Program-made: the position numbers and the translations under genes | Notes under the pieces: model-generated | The model's database searches: none | Told to the model about the DNA's origin: nothing | The model's input: the letters and a program-made list of their open reading frames with translations, nothing else | Shown here: positions 39,098-48,664 of the stretch, in pieces | Numbering within the stretch: position 1 is the first letter of the stretch | Layout of the letters: the number at the start of each line of letters is the position of its first letter | Assembly: GCA_947497495.1 (NCBI GenBank) | Contig: CANMGT010000003.1 | Coordinates: 124,001 to 188,000, forward strand | Direction of reading: 5' to 3' | From: an uncultured Lentibacter sp. | GTDB taxonomy: Bacteria > Pseudomonadota > Alphaproteobacteria > Rhodobacterales > Rhodobacteraceae | DNA: 64,000 bases

Positions 39098-39227
39098 CTT
39101 GGTATTCCTGCTTTCAGAGAGTTGAGAGCTTTATGCACGGGCGGGCGCGAAATGCAATGTAACCTCAAGTCAAGCTTGATTGGAATCGCCATCAAGGCGC
39201 AAGATAGAGCCAATAGGGAGAGAGACT

Positions 39228-39614
39228 ATGAAAAAGACACTGATATTGGCAGCTTGCGGTTTTTTTGCGGCGGGGGCAGCTTTTGCTGATCCGGCCCTTG
39301 GAACGTGGAAAACCGAAGTGGATGACGGGGCCTATGCCCATGTAAACATGGCGCCTTGCGGCTCAAATGTCTGCGGCACCATTGTCAAAACGTTCAAGGG
39401 CGGCTCTGAGTATAACTCGCCAAACAAGGGCAAACAGATCGTGCGGGGGATGAAACCTGCGGGCGGCGGCTCCTATGCTGGCAAAGTCTGGCGGCCCTCT
39501 AACGACAAAATATATGTCGGCAAAATGCAGGTAAGCGGCAAGAAGTTGACACTCAAAGGATGCGTCGCTGGCGGCCTTATCTGCGCAAGCCAGAAATGGA
39601 CGAAACTTAACTAA
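39228..39614 (+). CDS. DUF2147 domain secreted protein (copy 1)
   Basis: Signal peptide MKKTLILAACGFFAAGAAFA; DPALGTWKTEVDDGAYAHVNMAPCGSNVCGTIVKTF. Confidence 0.87.
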   Translation: MKKTLILAACGFFAAGAAFADPALGTWKTEVDDGAYAHVNMAPCGSNVCGTIVKTFKGGSEYNSPNKGKQIVRGMKPAGGGSYAGKVWRPSNDKIYVGKMQVSGKKLTLKGCVAGGLICASQKWTKLN

Positions 39615-39737
39615 GCCAAAAAGCGCTTATGCGCGGCTTGCTCTGAAAAGAATGAGTCGCGTTTAGCGCAATTGGGCGTATAGCCAGCGTTGAAGTCCGG
39701 CTGCGTGGTGCAGCTGGCCCTGTGTTGGAGATACGAC

Positions 39738-40127
39738 GTGGGCAAACCATTTTTTGTTGCATTGATGCTGGCCGTTGCCGCCCCTGAAATGTCCTTTGCG
39801 GACAGTCCGCGCGGGCTTTGGAAAACCGAACCTGACGACAAGGGTCAGATTGGCATTGTCAGCGTCGCGCCCTGCGGCAAGGCGCTTTGCGGCACGATCA
39901 CGAAAGCCTATGACAAGCAGTCAAAGCCTGTGAGCACGCCCAATGTCGGCAAGCGCATTCTGTTTGATATGGTCGAAACCAAGCCCGGTTTTTACGAGGG
40001 CCGCGTGTTGATCCCCAAATTCAACCGCACGCTTGAAGGCAAGATGCTGGTGCAGGGCGCCAAGATGAAGCTCAGCGGCTGCGTCAAAGCGGTTTGCGGC
40101 AAGCAAACGTGGACGCGCACGAACTAG
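39738..40127 (+). CDS. DUF2147 domain secreted protein (copy 2)
   Basis: PRGLWKTEPDDKGQIGIVSVAPCGKALCGTITKAYDKQSKPVSTPNVGKRILFDM; paralog of preceding gene; GTG start with signal peptide likely at 39738. Confidence 0.83.
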   Translation: MGKPFFVALMLAVAAPEMSFADSPRGLWKTEPDDKGQIGIVSVAPCGKALCGTITKAYDKQSKPVSTPNVGKRILFDMVETKPGFYEGRVLIPKFNRTLEGKMLVQGAKMKLSGCVKAVCGKQTWTRTN

Positions 40128-40765
40128 CTTGGCTGCCAGCTCAAGAAGTTGGAGATCATCCGCAGGCCTGTTTCCTGACTTTTTTCGGGGTGAAACTGCA
40201 CCCCGACGATGTTGTCCCGCCCGACAACGGCGGTAATCGCTCCGCCGTGATCTGTACTGGCGAGGCGCTCGGCGGGGTTGGCGACAACGAAGTGGTAGGA
40301 GTGCACGAAGTAGCAGTGCTTGCCTTGTTCAATGCCGTCAAACAGCGCGTGCGGCTGCTCGATGTTCAGTGCGTTCCAGCCCATATGCGGCACGCGAAAC
40401 TCAGTGCCTGAAGGCTCGATGTGCTTCACCTCGCCTTTGATCCAGTCAAAGCCGGGTGTTTCCCGATACTCCAGCCCGCGGGTGGCAAGCATTTGCATGC
40501 CGATGCAGATACCCATGAAGGGGCGTTCTTTGCGGATCACGACCTCTTCGATGGCTTCAAAGATGCCTTTATGGTCAAACAGGGCCGCGTGACAGGCGGG
40601 GTAGGCGCCGTCACCGGGCAGCACAATGCGGTCAGCCTTGAGCACCACTTTCGGATCAGAGGTGACGACTACCTCGCCACTGCCTGTTTCATTGGCCATC
40701 CTCTCAAACGCCTTTTGGGCCGAGTGCAGGTTGCCGCTGTCGTAGTCGACGATGACCGTCAGCAT
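40124..40765 (-). CDS. hisH: Imidazole glycerol phosphate synthase subunit HisH
   Basis: VIVDYDSGNLHSAQKAFERM; RPFMGICIGMQMLATRGLE; VVGRDNIVGVQFHPEKSQETGLRMISNFLSW. Confidence 0.96.
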   Translation of the reverse strand: MLTVIVDYDSGNLHSAQKAFERMANETGSGEVVVTSDPKVVLKADRIVLPGDGAYPACHAALFDHKGIFEAIEEVVIRKERPFMGICIGMQMLATRGLEYRETPGFDWIKGEVKHIEPSGTEFRVPHMGWNALNIEQPHALFDGIEQGKHCYFVHSYHFVVANPAERLASTDHGGAITAVVGRDNIVGVQFHPEKSQETGLRMISNFLSWQPS

Positions 40766-40822
40766 AGAGTGTTCCTTTCGCGCCTCTTATCCGAAAACCG
40801 GCATCCAATTACGGGGATGCGC

Positions 40823-41410
40823 TCAGAGCGTGCCTTTGGTTGACGGGATCGCGCCAGCAGCGCGCGGGTCGGCCTCAAGGGCCACGCGCAAGGCACGGGC
40901 AACCGCCTTGAAGGCCGCTTCCGCGATGTGGTGCGAATTGAAACCGTGCAGCGCGTCAACGTGCAGCGTGAGGCCGCCATGTGTTGAGAAGGCCTGAAAG
41001 AATTCGCGCACCAGCTCGGTGTCGAACGTGCCGATCTTGGGAGTTGGCAGATCAAGGTTCCAGACAAGGAAGGGGCGGCCTGAAATATCGAGGGCAGCGC
41101 GCACAAGCGCGTCATCCATCGGCAACAGGCAAGACCCGTAGCGGTTGATGCCCGCCTTGTCGCCAACGGCCTTCGCAAGCGCTTGGCCAAGGGCGATGCC
41201 CACGTCTTCAACTGTGTGGTGATCGTCAATGTGCAAGTCGCCTTCGCAACGCACAACCATGTCCATCATCGCGTGGCGCGCCAGCTGATCCAGCATGTGG
41301 TCAAAAAAGCCAACGCCTGTCTGGTTGTCGTATTTGCCCGTGCCATCAAGCGTAAGCTCGACGCTGATTTTGGTTTCGTTGGTGTTGCGGGTGATGACTG
41401 CTTTGCGCAT
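40823..41410 (-). CDS. hisB: Imidazoleglycerol-phosphate dehydratase
   Basis: [86 protein letters not shown]; start at 41410. Confidence 0.96.
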   Translation of the reverse strand: MRKAVITRNTNETKISVELTLDGTGKYDNQTGVGFFDHMLDQLARHAMMDMVVRCEGDLHIDDHHTVEDVGIALGQALAKAVGDKAGINRYGSCLLPMDDALVRAALDISGRPFLVWNLDLPTPKIGTFDTELVREFFQAFSTHGGLTLHVDALHGFNSHHIAEAAFKAVARALRVALEADPRAAGAIPSTKGTL

Positions 41411-41542
41411 GGCGTATTCCTTTGTTCTGAGCTGCTTATAGGGTGGCAGAGCGGGCGCGCCAAGGGGGCAGCCACAAGAGCCGTTGCGCCTGTTGCGCGG
41501 GCGTGGCACTGTTTGGCGAAGATAGCTTGAGGAGTGCGCCAA

Positions 41543-41782
41543 ATGGCCGATTGTGTGTTTATTCAACTGCGCTGCAAACCGGGAACGACTTATAAGGTCG
41601 CCGAGGCGATTGTGCTGAAAGAGTTGCACTCCGAGTTGTTCTCAACCAGTGGCGAGTGGGACTTGCTTTTGAAGGTTTATGTGCCCGAGGGCGCGGATGT
41701 GGGCATGTTCATCAACGAGCACCTCCTGGACATCGAAGGCATCGAACGCTCACTGACAACGCTGACGTTCAAGGCTTTCTAG
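41543..41782 (+). CDS. Stand-alone Lrp/AsnC ligand-binding (RAM) domain protein
   Basis: [78 protein letters not shown]. Confidence 0.8.
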   Translation: MADCVFIQLRCKPGTTYKVAEAIVLKELHSELFSTSGEWDLLLKVYVPEGADVGMFINEHLLDIEGIERSLTTLTFKAF

Positions 41783-41902
41783 CCTGCCGTGTTTCGACGA
41801 GATATGGGCGATTGTCCGCTCTGCGGACTTTGCTGCCATTGACCTGTGCTTCCGCATTCAGTTAGCTGTCAGACCATGCAAAATGATTCTTAGGTATCGC
41901 AA

Positions 41903-42511
41903 TTGGGTTCAACGAACGGCATGGCCGAAGCAAATGCATCAAGCGGTGCTTCAGGCTTTCCCGAAATTCTTTCGACACTGCTGGAACTCGTTCAGCACAG
42001 TGACAATGATCTATCTTGGAAAGTCAGTTTAGCTCTGAAATTTTTCCTCGAAAGGGAGTGTATCTCTGGCGATGCTGAGTGGTTAAGCACTGTCGAGGCC
42101 TTTCTTGCATTCGAAGACAACCTTGCCGTCACAGTGGGCTCTCGATCAATAAAGGAACTTCGTATCAGTCCGAAAGAACGCGACAATTTTGCTTACGAGA
42201 TATTCAGTAGAATTGAACGGAAAGCGACTAATGCTTGGCGTCATGCTTACATATTGAAACAGGCGATCTGCGTGCCCGGATTGCAAGATGATGTCGTAGA
42301 TTATTTACACGCCAATTGGAGTGTCGACGAAGAAGTAACATCGCATCTGCTCTATGTGGTTTGGGCCGTTGAAAAGTCAGTAAATTTCAACGCAACACTA
42401 AATGATATTAGCGAAAATGCCATGTCTCAGGAACTCAGGGAGCAGGCGGCTCAAACGCTACGGGTGAGACGAGAAGTAGAGGCTTGGCAGGCGCAAAACC
42501 TAGAACAGTAA
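41903..42511 (+). CDS. Hypothetical protein
   Basis: 202-aa uninterrupted ORF with a codon profile more AT-rich than neighbours; no recognised motif; start may be the Met at 41921. Confidence 0.5.
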   Translation: MGSTNGMAEANASSGASGFPEILSTLLELVQHSDNDLSWKVSLALKFFLERECISGDAEWLSTVEAFLAFEDNLAVTVGSRSIKELRISPKERDNFAYEIFSRIERKATNAWRHAYILKQAICVPGLQDDVVDYLHANWSVDEEVTSHLLYVVWAVEKSVNFNATLNDISENAMSQELREQAAQTLRVRREVEAWQAQNLEQ

Positions 42512-42655
42512 TCGACCGATTGGGCTCAAAGCAGACATCTACGCAGCACGCCGAGTGTTTCAGTTTGAGCCAACAGACGTGTGCTGCCCGAAACGACGAA
42601 GGGCCGCCCGAGGGCGACCCTTAGTTCGTTTGTCACTTGGGGTAAGTGACCCAAT

Positions 42656-42730
42656 TGGAGCGGGCGAGGCGATTCGAACGCCCGACCCTAACCTTGGCAA
42701 GGTTATGCTCTACCCCTGAGCTACGCCCGC
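42656..42730 (-). tRNA. tRNA-Gly(GCC), CCA encoded
   Basis: Reverse complement GCGGGCGTAGCTCAGGGGTAGAGCATAACCTTGCCAAGGTTAGGGTCGGGCGTTCGAATCGCCTCGCCCGCTCCA; anticodon GCC. Confidence 0.97.
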
Positions 42731-42827
42731 TTCCTTTGGTAGGCGTGATCTAATTAATGCGGCGCGGTGCTGCAAGAGGAAAAGTGCAAGAACTTGCGAT
42801 TTTTTTGGTGCGACCAGTTTGCGGGCG

Positions 42828-43211
42828 TTAAAACGCCAGTGCAATGTTGCTGACTGCGCTTAGGAGAAGGGCTGCGAATGTCAGATACATCCCGTTTTTG
42901 CGCAGCAAAACGATTTGCGGCGTGCGCCCGAAGCCGTAAGCGTGAAGGCTGCGGCCAATCAGGATCAGCGCGCCGAGCAGGTGAACAAGCCACGCGGGGC
43001 CGCCCTGAAGCTCGGCCATGGCGACGAGCAGCAGGGTGATCGGGGCGTATTCTGCGCAGTTTGCCTGCGCGCGCATGGCTTTGATGACGTCTTGTGAGCC
43101 GCCATCGCCAACAGAAACACGGTGTTTGAAGCGCATACGGACAACATTCGCACTCAGGCCGAGAAACAAAAGCCCGATAAGAGCGGCATAAACAGGGGTA
43201 ATGGAAAGCAT
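42828..43211 (-). CDS. MAPEG family membrane protein
   Basis: TPVYAALIGLLFLGLSANVVRMRFKHRVSVGDGGSQDVIKAMRAQANCAEYAPITLLLVAMAELQG...LIGRSLHAYGFGR. Confidence 0.9.
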   Translation of the reverse strand: MLSITPVYAALIGLLFLGLSANVVRMRFKHRVSVGDGGSQDVIKAMRAQANCAEYAPITLLLVAMAELQGGPAWLVHLLGALILIGRSLHAYGFGRTPQIVLLRKNGMYLTFAALLLSAVSNIALAF

Positions 43212-43222
43212 GGAGAAGCCTT

Positions 43223-43798
43223 TCAGGGGTGAACTTTGAGCGACAAGCCGTTGAGCAGCTCTTCTATGGTGGGGGGGTTTCCGTTGTCTTCTGCAACCTT
43301 CAGGCTTTCGCCAAGTTGCAGTGTAGCGAGCCCATGCACCAGCGACCAGACAAGAACTTCAGTGGCGTTCGGGTGCTCTGTAACAGGCAGATATGGCGCG
43401 CAGGCGTCGTGCAGTAGGCCGTAAGCCCGCGCCGAGGTGGCTGCGAACTCTGGGTCCGTTTTGTCTATTTCGCCGCTGGTGTTGAACATCAGTGCAAACA
43501 GGGCGGGGTGCTCTTTGGAAAAGCGCATGTAACCGGTGCAGATGCCCGTGACTTGGCCGAGAGGCGTTGGCGGAGCTGCCTTGCGGTCTTCCTCCATCGT
43601 GTCGGCAAACTGGGTAAACCCTTTGGCGATGATTCCCGTGATCAGCCCTGACAGCCCCGAAAAGTGGTGTGCAGGGGCCGCATGGCTGACGCCGACGCGG
43701 GCGGCACATGCCCTGAGCGTGAGGGCGTTCAGCCCGTTTTCTTGAAGGATTTCAAGGCCAGCCGTGATGAGCCGCGTGCGCAATGTGTCTTGTGTCAT
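43223..43798 (-). CDS. TetR/AcrR family transcriptional regulator
   Basis: RTRLITAGLEILQENGLNALTLRACAARVGVSHAAPAHHFSGLSGLITGI (HTH); C-terminal WHG-type domain. Confidence 0.92.
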   Translation of the reverse strand: MTQDTLRTRLITAGLEILQENGLNALTLRACAARVGVSHAAPAHHFSGLSGLITGIIAKGFTQFADTMEEDRKAAPPTPLGQVTGICTGYMRFSKEHPALFALMFNTSGEIDKTDPEFAATSARAYGLLHDACAPYLPVTEHPNATEVLVWSLVHGLATLQLGESLKVAEDNGNPPTIEELLNGLSLKVHP

Positions 43799-43818
43799 GG
43801 GGGTATCTTGACTTTTGA

Positions 43819-43856
43819 CTTGACACTGTCAAGCGGTCTGGCTTTACACTGTCAAG
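43819..43856. promoter_or_regulatory. Paired operator-like palindromes CTTGACACTGTCAAG and CTTTACACTGTCAAG
   Basis: 15-bp perfect palindrome (7-1-7) at 43819-43833; near-copy at 43842-43856; in the divergent tetR/DUF2306 intergenic region. Confidence 0.8.
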
Positions 43857-43885
43857 TAAGCGCAGGCCCAAGTAAGCGCAGGCCC
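43854..43885 (+). repeat. 16-bp tandem duplication (AAGTAAGCGCAGGCCC x2)
   Basis: Exact adjacent copies at 43854-43869 and 43870-43885. Confidence 0.9.
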
Positions 43886-43910
43886 AAGGAAACACGCCCG
43901 AGGAGATGCC

Positions 43911-44528
43911 ATGACACACGCAAGGCCCCACAACTGGATCATACTGGCCTTTTCAGCCGCTATTGCCCTTTTGAGCTACCGCTTTCTGGCGCTTGGGCTT
44001 GATGTGGCGTTTGAAAGCATCCCCGAGCATTTGTCGGAGCGGCGAAACTGGTTTGGCCTGCACATCAGCGCCGCACCTGTGGCTTTGCTGCTTGGCGCGG
44101 TGCAGTTTTTCCCGAGGCTGCGGGGCATGTTCCCGACGGCGCATGTCTGGATCGGGCGCACGTATTTTGCCGCGATCCTTCTGGCGGGTGTTGCGGGCCT
44201 TGTGCTTGCAATGGGCGCCACCGAGCGGCCCATGGCGGTGTTGGGCTTCGTGCTTTTGAGCGGGCTTTGGATCGTGTTCACGACACGTGCCGTCAGGCAC
44301 GCCATACGCGGTGAAGTGGCCGCGCATCGCCGCTGGATGACGCGCTCTTTCGCACTGACCTTTGCAGCGGTGACATTGCGTGTCGAGATCCCGCTTCTCA
44401 TGGTGCTCGGCTATGAGAACTACGCGCAAATGTCACCGGTTCTGGCGTGGGCCTGCTGGGTGCCGAACTTGCTGCTGGCCGAGTGGATCATCCGCCGCGC
44501 GCAACGCGCCGCCGAGGCCAAAGCGTGA
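43911..44528 (+). CDS. DUF2306 domain-containing membrane protein
   Basis: SERRNWFGLHISAAPVALLLGAVQFFPRLRGMFPTAHVWIGRTYFAAILLAGVAGLVLA...HRRWMTRSFALTFAAVTLRV. Confidence 0.85.
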   Translation: MTHARPHNWIILAFSAAIALLSYRFLALGLDVAFESIPEHLSERRNWFGLHISAAPVALLLGAVQFFPRLRGMFPTAHVWIGRTYFAAILLAGVAGLVLAMGATERPMAVLGFVLLSGLWIVFTTRAVRHAIRGEVAAHRRWMTRSFALTFAAVTLRVEIPLLMVLGYENYAQMSPVLAWACWVPNLLLAEWIIRRAQRAAEAKA

Positions 44529-45031
44529 TGCGCCGCTTATACCTCGGGCTCTTGCTGGCCTTGAGCGCCACCTACCTGACCATGCTCCTCTGGTCGCTGC
44601 CCCATCTTAGCAGGCTCGCAAGCGACGCTCTAATGTTTGATTTGCGGCCAATGGGGTATAGCTTTAAAGCCGCTGATGAGCTGATTGCCGATCTCGGCGA
44701 GGCGGGGCGGCACTTTTACCTCACCACACAGCACAGGCTCGACACTCTCTTTCCGGCCTTGGAGCTGATCGTGCTCATCATGTCGTATTTTCGGCTGTAT
44801 TCCCCAAGGGTGGCTTGGCTTGTCGCTCCACTGGCGGCGGCAGGCGTGGCTTTTGATTTTCTCGAGAACGCGGCAGTGGGTGTGATGCTGCGCGCGGGGG
44901 AGGGGCTCACGCCAGAAATGGTCTTGACGGCAAGCCGCTATACGCAGCTTAAGTCGGTTTTTGTCAGCGTCGCTCTGACAGTGCTTCTGTTTGGCGCCCT
45001 GCGCCTGTTGTGGCGCAGGGTGAAGGCTTGA
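44528..45031 (+). CDS. Hypothetical membrane protein
   Basis: Four predicted hydrophobic segments; starts in the stop of the preceding gene (ATGA-type overlap). Confidence 0.7.
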   Translation: MRRLYLGLLLALSATYLTMLLWSLPHLSRLASDALMFDLRPMGYSFKAADELIADLGEAGRHFYLTTQHRLDTLFPALELIVLIMSYFRLYSPRVAWLVAPLAAAGVAFDFLENAAVGVMLRAGEGLTPEMVLTASRYTQLKSVFVSVALTVLLFGALRLLWRRVKA

Positions 45032-45040
45032 GGCGCTGCC

Positions 45041-48000
45041 TCAGTCGCTCTCCAGCTCGATCATCAAGTCTTTTGCGTCGATCTGCCCGCCAGCCTGAAC
45101 GTGCACGGCTTTGACCGTTGCCTCGCGCTCGGCGTGGATGCCGGTTTCCATTTTCATGGCTTCGATCGTGAGCAGCATGTCGCCCTCTTTGACTTTTTGG
45201 CCCACGCTCACAGCGACAGTCGCGACAACACCGGGCATGGGCGCGCCGATGTGGTTCGGGTTGCCTTCTTCTGCCTTGGGGCGCTGGGCGGTGGTTGATT
45301 TCACCAAACGGTTCGGCACGCGGATGGTGCGCGGCTGGCCGTTGAGCTCAAAAAACACCTTCACTTCGCCGTTCGCGTCTGTCTCACCAAGGGCGGAGAG
45401 GCGGATTTCAAGAGTTTTACCTGGGTCGATTTCGGCGGTGATCTCTTCTCCCGGTTCCATGCCGTAAAAGAAGGTGCGAGTGGGCAGCGTGCGCACAGGC
45501 CCATAGGCGCGGTGGCGGCCCATGTAGTCCATGAAGACTTTGGGATACATCAGATAACCGTTCAGGTCTTCATTGTCGATTTTCAGGCCTTCCAGCTCAT
45601 CCGTCAGCCGGGCACGGGTGGCTTCCAGGTCGACAGGCTCAAGGTGCGCGCCGGGGCGGGCGGTGTTGGGGGCTTCGTCTTTGAGCACTTTTGTGACGAT
45701 CGCCTGAGGGAAGCCGCCGGGAGGCTGGCCGAGGTTGCCGCGCATCATGTCGATGACGCTGTCTGGGAAGGCGACATCTTTGCTCGGGTCTTCCACTTCT
45801 GCGCGGGTGAGGCCTTGGGACACCATCATCAGCGCCATATCGCCAACGACTTTCGAAGACGGCGTGACTTTGACAATGTCGCCGAACATTTTGTTCACAT
45901 CCGCATAGGTTTTGGCGACCTCATGCCAGCGCTCTTCAAGGCCAAGCGAGCGCGCCTGTGCCTTGAGGTTGGTAAACTGGCCGCCGGGCATTTCGTGCAG
46001 GTAGACTTCCGAAGCCGGCGCGGGGATGCCTGACTCAAACGCAACATACTGCGCGCGCACCTGCTCCCAGTAGCCCGAGATTTCGCGGACGCTTTCAGGG
46101 GCAATGCCCGTGTCGCGCTCGGTGTGGCGCAGGGCTTCCACGATAGAGCCGAGGCAGGGCTGGGATGTGCCGCCCGAGAAGGCGTCCATCGCCGCATCAA
46201 CCGCGTCAACGCCCGCTGCGGAGGCTGCAAGGATCGTCGCGCCAGCAATGCCCGAAGTGTCGTGGGTGTGAAAGTGCACAGGGATGCTGACTTCGTCTTT
46301 GAGGGCCTTCACAAGCTGCGTGGCGGAGGCGGGTTTAAGAAGCCCCGCCATGTCTTTGAGGCCAAGCACATGCGCGCCTGCCGCTTCCAGCTCTTTGGCC
46401 ATGCCGACGTAGTATTTCAGGTCATACTTGGCGCGGTCAGGGTCAAGGATGTCGCCAGTGTAGCAGATCGTCCCTTCGCAGACTTTGCCATTTTCCTGCA
46501 CCGCATCCATGGCGACGCGCATGTTTTCAACCCAGTTGAGGCTGTCAAACACGCGGAACACGTCAACGCCCGTCTCGGCGGCTTGGCGGACAAACTCCTG
46601 CACCACGTTGTCAGGGTAGTTGGTGTAACCAACCCCGTTTGAGGCGCGCAGCAGCATTTGCGTCATGACGTTGGGCATGGCGACACGCAGGTCGCGCAAA
46701 CGCTGCCACGGGCACTCCTGCAAGAAGCGGTAGGCGACATCGAATGTCGCGCCGCCCCAGCACTCGACGGAGAGAAGCTGCGGCAGGTTGGTCGCGTAGG
46801 CGGGCGCGACTTTGATCATGTCGATACTGCGCATGCGGGTGGCCAGAAGCGACTGGTGCCCGTCGCGCATTGTGGTGTCGGTCAGCAGCAGTTGCTTTTG
46901 CGCCAGCATCCAGTCGGCGACGGCTTTGGGGCCTTTCGCCTCAAGCAGGTTGCGCGTGCCTTGGGCAGGCTCGGCAACGTGTCGCGCGGGCGGGCGCGGG
47001 TCTTTCAGATCAGTCGCGGGGGCGGGCCTGTCTGTTGTCTCGGGGTGGCCGTTGACAGTTATGTCGGCGATATAGGTTAGCACCTTTGTGCCACGGTCAC
47101 GGCGCTTCTTGAAGTTGAAGAGATCGGGCGTCTCGTCAATGAATTTGGTGGTGTACTCATTGCTCAGGAACGTCGGGTGCTTGAGCAGGTTCTCCACAAA
47201 GGCGATGTTGGTGGATACGCCCCTGATGCGGAACTCGCGCAGGGCACGGTCCATCCGCGCGATGGCCGCTTCCGGCGTTTGCGCGTGGGCTGTGACCTTA
47301 ACCAGCAAGCTGTCGTAGTAGCGCGTGATGACGCCGCCCGAATAGGCGGTGCCACCGTCAAGGCGGATGCCCATGCCCGTGGCGCTGCGGTAGGCGGTGA
47401 TGCGGCCATAGTCGGGGATGAAGTTGTTTTGCGGGTCTTCTGTGGTGATCCGCGTTTGCAGGGCGTGGCCGTTCAAGTGAATGTCGGCCTGTGAGGCTTT
47501 GCCAGTGGCCTCTGAAAGCGTTTTGCCCTCGGCGATCTTGATCTGGGCTTGGACGATGTCGATGCCGGTGACTTCTTCTGTCACGGTGTGCTCGACTTGC
47601 ACGCGCGGATTCACCTCGATGAAGTGGAAGGTGCCGGTGTCCATATCCATCAGGAATTCGACGGTGCCGGCGCACTCGTAGTTTACATGCGCACAAATCT
47701 TACGGCCCAGCTCGCAAACTTCTGCGCGCTGCTCTTCGGTGAGGTAGGGCGCAGGGGCGCGCTCGACAACTTTTTGGTTACGCCGTTGCACCGAGCAGTC
47801 GCGCTCATAGAGGTGATAGATGTCGCCGTGGGTGTCGCCCAGGATTTGCACTTCGACATGACGCGCCCGCACGATCATCTTCTCGAGGTAGCCTTCCCCA
47901 TTGCCAAAGGCGGCTTCGGCCTCGCGACGGCCTTCCATGACTTTCTCGGGCAGCTCTTTGGCGTTGAAAATCGGGCGCATACCACGCCCGCCGCCGCCCC

Positions 48001-48490
48001 AGCTTGCCTTGAGCATCAGCGGGAAGCCGACAGCTTCGGCTTCTTTGATGATAGTGTCCATATCATCGCCCAGCACTTCGGTTGCGGGAATAACCGGCAC
48101 GCCTGCTTCAAGCGCCACACGTCGCGCGCTGGCCTTGTCGCCGAGCGCGCGCATCGTGGCAGCCTTCGGGCCGATAAATGTTATGCCGCTGGCTTCGCAG
48201 GCATCCACGAGTTCGGGGTTCTCGGAGAGCAGCCCGTAGCCTGGGTGTATCGCGTCGGCGCCAGACTGCTTGGCGACGCGGATGATCTCGTCGATAGAGA
48301 GATAGGCCGCAACCGGCCCCATGCCTTCGCCAATGCGGTAGGCTTCGTCCGCTTTAAAGCGGTGCAGGCCTAGCTTGTCTTCCTCGGCGTAGACAGCCAC
48401 CGTCTTTTTGCCCATTTCGTTGGCCGCGCGCATGATGCGAATGGCGATTTCACCACGGTTGGCGATCAGGATTTTCTTGAAATCTGGCAC
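45041..48490 (-). CDS. pyc: Pyruvate carboxylase
   Basis: 1149 aa: biotin carboxylase (FKKILIANRGEIAIRIMRAANEMGKKTVAVYAEED), carboxyltransferase (LLTDTTMRDGHQSLLATRMRS), biotinyl domain (LLTIEAMKMETGIHAE). Confidence 0.97.
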   Translation of the reverse strand: MPDFKKILIANRGEIAIRIMRAANEMGKKTVAVYAEEDKLGLHRFKADEAYRIGEGMGPVAAYLSIDEIIRVAKQSGADAIHPGYGLLSENPELVDACEASGITFIGPKAATMRALGDKASARRVALEAGVPVIPATEVLGDDMDTIIKEAEAVGFPLMLKASWGGGGRGMRPIFNAKELPEKVMEGRREAEAAFGNGEGYLEKMIVRARHVEVQILGDTHGDIYHLYERDCSVQRRNQKVVERAPAPYLTEEQRAEVCELGRKICAHVNYECAGTVEFLMDMDTGTFHFIEVNPRVQVEHTVTEEVTGIDIVQAQIKIAEGKTLSEATGKASQADIHLNGHALQTRITTEDPQNNFIPDYGRITAYRSATGMGIRLDGGTAYSGGVITRYYDSLLVKVTAHAQTPEAAIARMDRALREFRIRGVSTNIAFVENLLKHPTFLSNEYTTKFIDETPDLFNFKKRRDRGTKVLTYIADITVNGHPETTDRPAPATDLKDPRPPARHVAEPAQGTRNLLEAKGPKAVADWMLAQKQLLLTDTTMRDGHQSLLATRMRSIDMIKVAPAYATNLPQLLSVECWGGATFDVAYRFLQECPWQRLRDLRVAMPNVMTQMLLRASNGVGYTNYPDNVVQEFVRQAAETGVDVFRVFDSLNWVENMRVAMDAVQENGKVCEGTICYTGDILDPDRAKYDLKYYVGMAKELEAAGAHVLGLKDMAGLLKPASATQLVKALKDEVSIPVHFHTHDTSGIAGATILAASAAGVDAVDAAMDAFSGGTSQPCLGSIVEALRHTERDTGIAPESVREISGYWEQVRAQYVAFESGIPAPASEVYLHEMPGGQFTNLKAQARSLGLEERWHEVAKTYADVNKMFGDIVKVTPSSKVVGDMALMMVSQGLTRAEVEDPSKDVAFPDSVIDMMRGNLGQPPGGFPQAIVTKVLKDEAPNTARPGAHLEPVDLEATRARLTDELEGLKIDNEDLNGYLMYPKVFMDYMGRHRAYGPVRTLPTRTFFYGMEPGEEITAEIDPGKTLEIRLSALGETDANGEVKVFFELNGQPRTIRVPNRLVKSTTAQRPKAEEGNPNHIGAPMPGVVATVAVSVGQKVKEGDMLLTIEAMKMETGIHAEREATVKAVHVQAGGQIDAKDLMIELESD

Positions 48491-48664
48491 GAGAGGGCTC
48501 CTTGAGCTGATGGGCTGGATCGATTCTTGGCTATTGGTAACATTTTCTTACCAATTGAGGCTAGGCCTCATTCATATTCGCGTGAGGATCGTGATTTGTC
48601 CTTCAAAATACGGTGAAATTTGCCGTAAACACGACGAAACGAACCCGACAACTGGAAGCGCCCC

